Positions 14,353 to 21,552 of a stretch of 25,426 nt of DNA are shown here, piece after piece. The notes beneath the pieces were generated by a model. The model did no database searches. It was not told the origin of the DNA and saw only the letters and a list, made by a program, of their open reading frames with translations. The DNA comes from Lachnospiraceae bacterium (GTDB lineage: Bacteria > Bacillota_A > Clostridia > Lachnospirales > Lachnospiraceae), in the NCBI GenBank assembly GCA_009774465.1, contig VSNT01000048.1, positions 1 through 25,426 on the forward strand, read 5' to 3'. Position 1 is the first letter of the stretch, and every line of letters begins with the position of its first letter. The position numbers were made by a program, and so were the translations under genes.

Positions 14353-15668
14353 TGGAACAGGGAATCAAATTGCTGCCGGATATTCCAAGGTTTTATACAG
14401 CTTTGGCGGAATGGCTGGCCTGCATGACATTTATCTTTGTTTTAAAGAGGCGTATAACGGGATGGAAACTGGCGGCAGTTTCAGGCATGGCGCTGCTTGT
14501 GCAGTCTGTTTTTTTAGTTTATACCCAGAATATCAGGCTTTGGCTCTGGCTGCCATGTATGATGACGGCAGTGCTGCTTATGACAGGTTTTTTGTTTCTT
14601 TGTTTAAAAGGAAGCTGGTGTGACGCTGTTTACTGTGGATTATTTTCCTTTGTCATTGCAGAGTTTGCAGCATCTTTGGAGTGGCAGCTGTATTTGTTTT
14701 CCTTTCAGAAGTACGAAGGAAAAGCGGTTCCTTATATTGTATTGCTGATTTCCTATGGCATCATTTACGTAACGATTGGGTGGCTTTTGAGGCGTCAGAG
14801 AACGCCTGACGGAATGCTTTATATGAAGGTTCGGGAACTTTGGGCAGTTCTGCTTATTGCAATTTCGGTGTTTGCCATGAGCAATTTGGGTTTTTTACAG
14901 ATTGCAACGCCATTTAGCAGTCAGTATGGAGATGCGGTGAGTATTATCCGCACCATGATTGACTTTGCGGGGGTGGCCATGATGTATGCGTTTCATGCGC
15001 TGCGCAACGAAAACAGGGCAAGGCGGGAACTGGACATGATGCAGGATGTTTTAAGGAATCAATATCTGCAGTATCAGCAGTCCAAAGAAAGCATTGATTT
15101 GATTAACTATAAGTATCATGATTTAAAGCATCAGATAGAAATACTGCGCAGGGAACAGGATCAGGAAAAGCGCAATGCCTTTTTAAATCAGATGGAGGAA
15201 GAAATCCACCGGTATGAAGTGCAGAATAAAACAGGAAATCAGGTGGTGGATACGATTCTCACCAGCAAAAATATAGTCTGTGAACAATCCGGCATTTCCA
15301 TGAATTGTGTGGCGGACGGAAAGCTGCTTGATTTTATGAATACAATGGATATCTGCAGTATTTTGGGAAATGCGCTGGATAATGCAATCGAGTATGAAAA
15401 GCAGGTAAAAGATCTTGAAAAAAGGCTGATTCATGTGGCAATCTTTGCACAGAAAAATTTTGTGATATTGCGGTTTGAAAATTATTTTGAAGGACATCTG
15501 GAATTAAAAGAAGGGATTCCCGTAACTACAAAAACCAAAAGAAAAGAGTTTCATGGTTTTGGAATCAGAAGTATTAAATACGTTGTTGATAAGTATGACG
15601 GTGCAGTCAGCATCAGCCAGAATGAAAACTGGTTTGAACTTAGGATTTTGATACCGGTGAAGCGGTAA
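14352..15668 (+). CDS. GHKL sensor histidine kinase (AgrC-like)
   Basis: A 438-aa kinase from the ATG at 14352, overlapping the regulator stop in TGATG and therefore translationally coupled. It has about six transmembrane helices in residues 15-215 (20-33, 40-58, 65-85, 92-112, 126-146, 163-180 and a further stretch near 200-215) and no large extracellular domain, as in peptide-sensing AgrC-type kinases. A coiled coil (220-255) leads to YHDLKHQ with H256, the candidate phosphorylated residue, and H260. The GHKL ATPase has the N box ILGNALDNAIEYEKQ (337-351; N340, N344) and G box HGFGIRSIKYVVDKY (401-415). No autoinducer precursor gene is visible nearby, so the signal is unknown. Confidence 0.92.
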   Translation: MEQGIKLLPDIPRFYTALAEWLACMTFIFVLKRRITGWKLAAVSGMALLVQSVFLVYTQNIRLWLWLPCMMTAVLLMTGFLFLCLKGSWCDAVYCGLFSFVIAEFAASLEWQLYLFSFQKYEGKAVPYIVLLISYGIIYVTIGWLLRRQRTPDGMLYMKVRELWAVLLIAISVFAMSNLGFLQIATPFSSQYGDAVSIIRTMIDFAGVAMMYAFHALRNENRARRELDMMQDVLRNQYLQYQQSKESIDLINYKYHDLKHQIEILRREQDQEKRNAFLNQMEEEIHRYEVQNKTGNQVVDTILTSKNIVCEQSGISMNCVADGKLLDFMNTMDICSILGNALDNAIEYEKQVKDLEKRLIHVAIFAQKNFVILRFENYFEGHLELKEGIPVTTKTKRKEFHGFGIRSIKYVVDKYDGAVSISQNENWFELRILIPVKR

Positions 15669-15688
15669 AAGGCAATTTACACAATATT

Positions 15689-16597
15689 GTGGATGGGCAT
15701 TCTGATGCTTTCGACATTTCTGAAAATTCAAAAAGCAATATAATGAAAGCTGGAAAAGAATGGCTTTCTGCTACTGGCCCTTTGAACATTCCTGTGACAA
15801 ATGATTATTTGTTTCGGGCGCTTCTTCAACGGAATAATTATGTTTTAAAAGGGCTTATTTGTTCTTTGCTGCATTTGCCTTATGAGGAAGTAAAATCTGT
15901 AGATATTAATAATCCGATTATTTTGGGGGAATCTATTAATGACAAATCTTTCTTTCTGGACATTTCCATTACCTTAAATGATCATACGCTGATCAATTTG
16001 GAAATGCAGGTTATCAATGAACACAACTGGCCGGAACGCTCTTTAAGTTATTTGTGTCGTACTTTTGACAATCTTAATTCTGGCGCTGACTATATTTTGG
16101 TGAAACCTGCTGTTCAAATTGGACTTCTTAATTTTACCCTGTTCCCGGATTATCCGGAATTTTATTCTACATATCAATTTTTAAATGTAAAAAACAGTAC
16201 GGTATATAGTGACAAAATACGCATTTGTGTGTTAAACTTAACTCGTATAGATTTAGCGTCTGAGGAGGACAAGCGTTATCACATTGATTATTGGGCGTCT
16301 CTTTTTAAAGCGAATACATGGGAGGAATTAAAAATGATTGCGAAACAGGATGAATTTATAAATGAAGCTTCCGCTACCATATTCCAGTTAAGTCAGGAGC
16401 AACTGATCCGTATGCAGTGTGCGGCAAGAGAGGATTATTACAAAAGGCAGAGAACTGTTCAGCATATGCTTGAAAATCAAAAGGAAAGTATAGAGCATTT
16501 GACGAAAGAAAATGCTTCTCTACAAAGTAAAGTAACCGATTTGCAGAATGAAATTAATATTTTGCAACAGAAATTATTTGAAAAATCAAAAGATTAG
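15689..16597 (+). CDS. Rpn/PDDEXK_2 nuclease-transposase-like protein with C-terminal coiled coil
   Basis: A 302-aa protein of the PD-(D/E)XK family sometimes annotated as transposase or Rpn recombination-promoting nuclease. LNIPVTNDYLFRALLQRNN (32-50) is the conserved N-terminal helix, and FFLDISITLNDHTLINLEMQ (88-107) carries the nuclease core D91 and E105-x-Q107, followed by ERSLSYLCRTFDNL (116-129). Residues 245-300 are a heptad-like coiled coil (HLTKENASLQSKVTDLQNEI). Neither ATG at 15689 nor the in-frame ATG at 15743 has a strong ribosome site, so the start is uncertain. It begins 20 nt after the kinase stop but is probably an independent mobile-type gene; a terminator follows. Such genes occur in many copies in Lachnospiraceae. 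Confidence 0.85.
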   Translation: MDGHSDAFDISENSKSNIMKAGKEWLSATGPLNIPVTNDYLFRALLQRNNYVLKGLICSLLHLPYEEVKSVDINNPIILGESINDKSFFLDISITLNDHTLINLEMQVINEHNWPERSLSYLCRTFDNLNSGADYILVKPAVQIGLLNFTLFPDYPEFYSTYQFLNVKNSTVYSDKIRICVLNLTRIDLASEEDKRYHIDYWASLFKANTWEELKMIAKQDEFINEASATIFQLSQEQLIRMQCAAREDYYKRQRTVQHMLENQKESIEHLTKENASLQSKVTDLQNEINILQQKLFEKSKD

Positions 16598-16601
16598 TAT
16601 T

Positions 16602-16629
16602 TAGCAGGCGGCAAAGGAGCCGCCTGTTT
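16602..16629 (+). terminator. Rho-independent terminator after the PDDEXK_2 gene
   Basis: CAGGCGGC (16604-16611) pairs with GCCGCCTG (16618-16625) across AAAGGA, followed by TTTTC. A GC-rich 8-bp stem plus T-run, 4 bp after the stop codon. It separates the two-component block from the GH3 operon. Confidence 0.85.
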
Positions 16630-16679
16630 TCGTACATTCCAAAATAACTGCCAAATGACATTTAGCAATCCTTTGAATC

Positions 16680-16768
16680 TTTGTGCAGTTCCACAAGTCT
16701 GCAAGCTTTAAGTTTCAACCGGCAAGCAACAACCAGCAACCGACAAGCAGCAGGGTGGCCGGGTGGCC
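16680..16768. repeat. Degenerate short-repeat tract upstream of the GH3 operon
   Basis: The gap 16630-16939 holds no gene. Its first half is repetitive: GCAAGCAACA and CAGCAACCGACAAGCAGC variants, then GGGTGGCC in perfect tandem duplicate (16753-16760, 16761-16768). It probably arose by local duplication and is less AT-rich than its surroundings. No function is assigned. Confidence 0.5.
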
Positions 16769-16789
16769 TGGGCGGAAGCGAAGAAGTCT

Positions 16790-16819
16790 GCAGTTCGTGC
16801 AAAAATTCATACAGTTTGT
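16790..16819 (+). promoter_or_regulatory. Candidate LytTR-type direct-repeat operator for the GH3 operon
   Basis: GCAGTTCGT (16790-16798) and ACAGTTTGT (16811-16819) are direct repeats spaced by exactly 12 bp (21 bp start to start). They fit the LytTR half-site consensus (W)(M)(M)GTTN(R)(K), fully for the second and all but the first base for the first. The second half-site also lies inside a perfect inverted repeat, AGTTTG-TG-CAAACT (16813-16826). Downstream is a poor -35-like TATAAG (16828-16833), a 17-bp spacer and a -10-like TATCAT (16851-16856), as expected of an activated promoter. The adjacent LytTR system makes this site plausible (inference). Confidence 0.5.
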
Positions 16820-16844
16820 GCAAACTATATAAGAGTGTGAAAAA

Positions 16845-16858
16845 ACATGTTATCATGT
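16845..16858. promoter_or_regulatory. Small palindrome overlapping the putative GH3 -10 box
   Basis: ACATG-TTAT-CATGT (16845-16858) overlaps the candidate -10 TATCAT. It is symmetric and could be a repressor operator, or simply chance. No protein in the window is clearly matched to it. Confidence 0.25.
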
Positions 16859-16939
16859 GCCATAAAGAAAGACGTATGAGTGCACACATACTGCCAAAAA
16901 CCAAGATACAAAATAATGGAAAAGACTGGGAGGGACCAA

Positions 16940-19900
16940 ATGAAAAGGAAAACAGCTATTTTTCGTGGAATTGCCGGACTTTCGGCATTTCTATTAATGA
17001 TTACTGTGACAGGAACCAATCTGCTTTTCACTTATGCAGGGGTAATCAATAATGCATTGAATGTACAGACCAGCAAGATTGTCCAGACAGGTGAAAGTGA
17101 ACCGCAGGTTATTTATGACAACCCTTATGGAACAGATATAATGAATAAGCAGTCGGCTTTGAAAGTAGAGACAGCAGTTGCTTCTGAAAATATTGCACAG
17201 GCTGAGGAAGGCTGCGTGCTGTTAAAAAATGAAAATCAGGCGCTGCCCTTGTCGTCTGAAAGCCGGATAACCGTTTTTGGAAACGGATCTTTTCATACGC
17301 AGGGAACCACAAATACAACCGCATTTGAAGCAATTCCGGCAGTTACATATACGGATAGCCTGAAAGCGGCATTGGGTGAGGAAAATGTAAATCTGGAACT
17401 GGAAGCCGTATATGCTTCCCTGGGGGCGACCAGCAATACGGAAATTTCCGAGGCAGAAGTTTCAGAGGTAAAAGCCAAAGAAAACAGTTGGGCAGGCGGC
17501 TACAATGATGCAGCAGTGGTTATGTTGTCCCGGGTGGGCTCTGAGAGTAATGACAGTGCCATGATTACAGAGGAAGGAAGGCATTACCTGGGACTTTCTC
17601 AAAATGAGGAAGAACTGATGGCTTATCTGGCACAAGAGAAAGCAGAGGGGATTTTTGAACACATAATTGTGCTGATTAATGCAGACCAGATGATGGAATT
17701 GGACTGGCTTGAGGATTATGATGTGGATGCCTGTATGATTGTAGGGCTGCCGGGGGCTGTTGGATTTACGGGAGTGGCGAATGTTTTAACAGGTAAAACA
17801 GTTCCTTCCGGCCATTTGGTGGATACTTACGCAGCAGACTCTCTTTCCGCACCGGCAAATATTTATGCCGGAGATCATACGCAAAAATTTACAAACAGTG
17901 AATGGCTGAATGCAAATGCCACAGATAATACCAATGAAGGAGATAATATAGACTGGTATGTAATTTATGCGGAAGGTATTTATGCAGGCTATAAGTATTA
18001 TGAAACGCGGTATGAAGATTTGGTGATGAAAACAGGAAATGCAGATTCAGTAAAAGGTTCCGGTACACAGTCTGCATGGAATTATCAAAATGAAGTCTGC
18101 TATCCTTTTGGCTATGGACTTTCTTATACTACATTTGAGAAAGAACTGCTTGGAGTGAACTATGATGAGACAGCCGATCAATATCTGGTAAATGTGAAAG
18201 TCAGCAATGCAGGAGATTATGCAGGCAAAACGGTTGTGCAGGTATATGCACAGACGCCTTACGGAGATTATGAAAAGGAAAATCTGGTTGAAAAGTCTGC
18301 GGTTAGTCTGGTTGGCTTTGAAAAAACAGATGTAATTGCTCCGGGAGAAAGCGTGGAACTGACGGTTCCGGTGGATGGTTATTTTTTAGCAAGTTATGAT
18401 GCAAAAGGAGCAGAAGGATATATTTTAAGCGCAGGAGATTATTTTCTTTCAGTAGGAGAAAATGCACATGACGCCTTAAATAATATTCTGGCTGCCAAAG
18501 GCTACAGTGTGGCGGATGGCATGAATGCGGAAGGAAATTCTTCCATGACATATCAATGGAATCAGGCCGAGATGAATCAGGACAAATATAGAATGTCCAA
18601 TGTAAATAATGAAGTGGAAGTGACAAATGCGTTTTCCTATGCAGATTTGAATTCCTATGATATAGATTTCACTTATCTTTCAAGAAAAGACTGGGATGCC
18701 ACCTGGCCGGAGCAAATAGCATTGGAGGCAAATGAAAAAATCAAAGAAGCCCTTGATACGGATTGGTATACAATACCGGAAAATGCCCCTTCGGTAAATG
18801 ATTTCAGACAGGGAGTGGAAAATGGAATTACATTTGCTGATATGGCCAATGTGGAGTGGGAAGATGAAGAAACATGGAATGCATTTATCGACCAGCTTAC
18901 AGTGGAAGAAATGGCAGGTCTGATGCTGGATGCAGAAGGAACACAGGGAATTGACCATATAGGAATGCCATTTGCAGGACGAAATGATGATGGAAATGGG
19001 ATTGGCTCTGCACTGACAGCAGTAGGCGGCAGCGGCATGGGATGGGTGTCGGAAGTGATGACTTCAAGGACATGGAACAAAGACCGTTTTCGCGCAAGAG
19101 GAGAAAATCTGGCATATGAAGCAGCTTATTGCGGACTTACTGAAATCTGGTACGGTGGAGGAAATGTTCACAGAACTGCCATAGCCGGAAGAAATAATCA
19201 ATATTATTCAGAAGATGCCAATTTTGGATATTTTGTGGGTGCCGGTGAGGCAGAAGCAATGCAGGAGAATGGAATTATTTACTGTATTAAGCATTTTGCT
19301 CTTAATGATCAGGAAACGCACAGAGAAGGGCTAAATACTTTTTGCAATGAACAGGCTTTAAGGGAAACCTATTTAAGAGCTTTTGAAGGAGCAATTACAA
19401 AAGGCGGTGCAAATGGCGTTATGACTGCATTTTCCAGATTGGGTGCCCGTCAGAGTGCTACCTGTCCGGAACTGTTAAATGGCGTGCTGAAAAGCGAATG
19501 GGGATTTAAGGGGCATGTGACAACAGATGGATATTCAGGCTCCAGTGCATATAAGACGCATTATTTGGAAGAATTAGCTTCCGGTCTTGATTATAGCTGC
19601 CTGGATTCTACGGATCATGCGGCGGCAGTAATTGCTGCAATCAATGCAGGAGACGGATATGCCCTGGAACTTTTACGCAAAGCGGCAAAACACAATTTAT
19701 ACGCAATCAGCAGGACCGTGGCAGAAAACGGATTAAGCAGTGATTCAAAAGTAATCACTATAGTACCTGCATGGCAAATTGGAATTTTGGTGTGGACATT
19801 GTTTTTAATTATTGTATTTGGCGTTAGTATGATTTTAATGTTTACAGGTTTGTCTGCCGGAAAAAAGAAGGAGGGAACCAATGAAACTGAGAAGATTTAA
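16940..19900 (+). CDS. Membrane-anchored GH3 family glycosidase with permuted domain order
   Basis: A 986-aa protein from the ATG at 16940 (GGGAGG 6 nt upstream; a start at 16880 would add unrelated residues). A hydrophobic segment at 8-34 is an uncleaved signal anchor or signal peptide. The GH3 C-terminal alpha/beta domain comes first (about 80-310: VLLKNENQALPL; VGSESNDS; GLPGAVGFTGVANVLTGKTVPSGHLVDTY). Next is the FnIII-like domain (about 385-520, opening CYPFGYGLSYTTF). The TIM-barrel-like catalytic domain is last (about 645-935): FIDQLTVEEMAGLM, KHFALNDQETHR (784-795), TAFSRLG and HVTTDGYSG with D863 as the nucleophile candidate. E202 in GSESND may be the acid/base. A second transmembrane helix (946-968) ends the protein. 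GH3 enzymes release beta-linked glucose, xylose or related sugars; the substrate here is not predictable. It overlaps the next gene by 20 nt. Confidence 0.92.
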   Translation: MKRKTAIFRGIAGLSAFLLMITVTGTNLLFTYAGVINNALNVQTSKIVQTGESEPQVIYDNPYGTDIMNKQSALKVETAVASENIAQAEEGCVLLKNENQALPLSSESRITVFGNGSFHTQGTTNTTAFEAIPAVTYTDSLKAALGEENVNLELEAVYASLGATSNTEISEAEVSEVKAKENSWAGGYNDAAVVMLSRVGSESNDSAMITEEGRHYLGLSQNEEELMAYLAQEKAEGIFEHIIVLINADQMMELDWLEDYDVDACMIVGLPGAVGFTGVANVLTGKTVPSGHLVDTYAADSLSAPANIYAGDHTQKFTNSEWLNANATDNTNEGDNIDWYVIYAEGIYAGYKYYETRYEDLVMKTGNADSVKGSGTQSAWNYQNEVCYPFGYGLSYTTFEKELLGVNYDETADQYLVNVKVSNAGDYAGKTVVQVYAQTPYGDYEKENLVEKSAVSLVGFEKTDVIAPGESVELTVPVDGYFLASYDAKGAEGYILSAGDYFLSVGENAHDALNNILAAKGYSVADGMNAEGNSSMTYQWNQAEMNQDKYRMSNVNNEVEVTNAFSYADLNSYDIDFTYLSRKDWDATWPEQIALEANEKIKEALDTDWYTIPENAPSVNDFRQGVENGITFADMANVEWEDEETWNAFIDQLTVEEMAGLMLDAEGTQGIDHIGMPFAGRNDDGNGIGSALTAVGGSGMGWVSEVMTSRTWNKDRFRARGENLAYEAAYCGLTEIWYGGGNVHRTAIAGRNNQYYSEDANFGYFVGAGEAEAMQENGIIYCIKHFALNDQETHREGLNTFCNEQALRETYLRAFEGAITKGGANGVMTAFSRLGARQSATCPELLNGVLKSEWGFKGHVTTDGYSGSSAYKTHYLEELASGLDYSCLDSTDHAAAVIAAINAGDGYALELLRKAAKHNLYAISRTVAENGLSSDSKVITIVPAWQIGILVWTLFLIIVFGVSMILMFTGLSAGKKKEGTNETEKI

Positions 19901-20294
19901 AGATTTGCAGGGTGGGGAGAAAGAAAGCCGAATTGGATCTTTGACCGGAATTGTTACTCTTATTATTTTCTGTATCTATGGATTTATGTATCAGTATTTT
20001 GATACGGTGGTAGTGCTGGGAATGCTTTTGAGCATTGTCTGTTCGGAATTGTATCTGCATTGTAAGGCAAGGGCTGCCCAGTGCCTGAATGTAGTAAGTA
20101 TTTTGTGCGCTTCCTTTGCAATGGGGTTGTTTTTTATGAACAGCTATCCGGTATGGGCTGACCGGTTGAACAATATTTCCATGTATTCTTCCAGAGGAAC
20201 ACTGTTTCCGGTTATAACAATTCTTGTACTCCAGACAGCAGCTATTTTGTGTGAAGTAGTTTCCTGCTTCCGCGTAAGAGAGGGGGAAATGTAA
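19881..20294 (+). CDS. Small four-helix membrane protein in the GH3 operon
   Basis: 137 aa, unrecognised. Four hydrophobic segments lie at about 21-37, 43-60, 70-88 and 105-124, with a basic, charged N-terminus (MKLRRFKDLQGGEKESR) that probably stays inside. GAAGGAGG precedes the ATG at 19881. It overlaps the end of the permuted GH3 gene by 20 nt and its TAA overlaps the ATG of the lipoprotein by 1 nt, so the three genes are translationally coupled. It may help place or stabilise the membrane-bound glycosidase and the lipoprotein (inference). No catalytic motif is seen. Confidence 0.75.
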   Translation: MKLRRFKDLQGGEKESRIGSLTGIVTLIIFCIYGFMYQYFDTVVVLGMLLSIVCSELYLHCKARAAQCLNVVSILCASFAMGLFFMNSYPVWADRLNNISMYSSRGTLFPVITILVLQTAAILCEVVSCFRVREGEM

Positions 20295-21520
20295 TGAAAA
20301 GAAAGGCTTATCTTTTTACAGTTTCATTAATCGTATCGCTTCTTATTACCGGTTGTGGAACTACGGTGGTTGAAAATACGCAGAATTATTTTGCACAGGT
20401 AGGAAATGTAATGAATGCTTTGAAAAAAAGTGGAGGCGGGGAAGAGAAAGAAGCAGATTCAGCAAAGATTCCAAAGCTTGCTGCTCCGGCAGATTTTATG
20501 GTGGATGCAGATGGCAGTTTTTCTTTTGGCGCGGTGGAAGGTGCAGATCATTATCTGATTTATATGTGTGCACCGGATGCGGTAAAGGATGAGGATGATT
20601 TTATTTATTCCAGTGATGCTATTTATGACAATGGAAATGCAGAGTGCAGGGGAAAATTAAGTGATGTGATGAATTATGCTTACGGAGAATATCTGGTAAA
20701 GGTATTGGCATTTCCTGCATTGGATGATACGGGGCATGATTTTAGTCCGGCAGCAACTGCATCTTACAAAATTACCGGCAGAATGGACGATCCGGAAATT
20801 GCCTATTTCTGGAATGCATTTACCGACACAATAGATATTCAGATTTCCAATATTAACAGTTATCAGTATGAAGTATTTCCGGACCAGGTGGTGGTAACTT
20901 TTACAAATAAGGAAAATACTTCTGATGTTGTGAATGTGGAATTAACAGATATTTCATTGGATAATTTTTCTATAAAAACAGATGCGGTTTTACGGGGGAA
21001 TACCTATGATGTTACCGCAGTAGCGGAAAGCAGCAGTGAATTTGTAAGCAATGCATCTTCTGAAGTGGTGCAGGTAGAACAGAATCTGGCTTTGGGAGAG
21101 AGAAATGTTTTAGTAGATGGTTATTCTTTCCCGGAAGGAAGCAATGGTTTTGCAAGAGGCGCAGGCCAGTTCCCGAATATTTGCGAGAGCTTTACGCCTG
21201 AGACGGGCGGTGTCTGTGGAGAAGCAATTGGAAGATCGCCTGGCGGTGCGGGAGATAAGATTGAATTAATCTATACTGCTACGCCGATTGATGGGGCGGA
21301 TGGAGCAATTTACAGTTATAGTATTGAGGCACCGGGATTCTTCCCGTTTACAGGTTCCATGAGTCTGTATGCGGACAATTCATTGGTTATGCTGATGGAT
21401 GGACCGGCAGGCCCGGTGCAGCCTACACAGATAGAAGGGCTTTGGTTTGAAAATGAAGATGGAACCTACACGCTGTGTTATAATCCGGATAGTGTGGCGG
21501 TAATTGCAACAGGGGAATAA
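20294..21520 (+). CDS. Putative lipoprotein of the GH3 operon, unknown function
   Basis: A 408-aa lipoprotein with signal peptide and lipobox LITGC (C21). A low-complexity stretch at 45-55 (SGGGEEKEAD) acts as a spacer. The mature part is beta-rich, with aromatic and Asn/Asp-rich strands; residues about 60-155 read like an FnIII-type domain (LAAPADFMVDADGSFSFGAVEGADHYLIY), a second such unit follows to about 260, and a C-terminal domain contains SIEAPGFFPFTGSMSLYADN. No catalytic motif is seen. Its position between two GH3 glycosidases suggests glycan binding or surface scaffolding (inference). The start overlaps the previous stop (ATGTAATG). A TTG-started GH3 gene follows after 32 nt. Confidence 0.75.
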   Translation: MKRKAYLFTVSLIVSLLITGCGTTVVENTQNYFAQVGNVMNALKKSGGGEEKEADSAKIPKLAAPADFMVDADGSFSFGAVEGADHYLIYMCAPDAVKDEDDFIYSSDAIYDNGNAECRGKLSDVMNYAYGEYLVKVLAFPALDDTGHDFSPAATASYKITGRMDDPEIAYFWNAFTDTIDIQISNINSYQYEVFPDQVVVTFTNKENTSDVVNVELTDISLDNFSIKTDAVLRGNTYDVTAVAESSSEFVSNASSEVVQVEQNLALGERNVLVDGYSFPEGSNGFARGAGQFPNICESFTPETGGVCGEAIGRSPGGAGDKIELIYTATPIDGADGAIYSYSIEAPGFFPFTGSMSLYADNSLVMLMDGPAGPVQPTQIEGLWFENEDGTYTLCYNPDSVAVIATGE

Positions 21521-21552
21521 AAGTATGCCCAAGCAGGTGGAGGGGAGCAGAA

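Noticed and set aside
16662..16904. 80-aa minus ORF with repeated ACRL motif
   Set aside because: Translation of the degenerate repeat tract; no ribosome site or homology sense.
18673..19115. Minus-strand ORFs within the permuted GH3 gene
   Set aside because: Antisense shadows of a gene with strong GH3 motifs.
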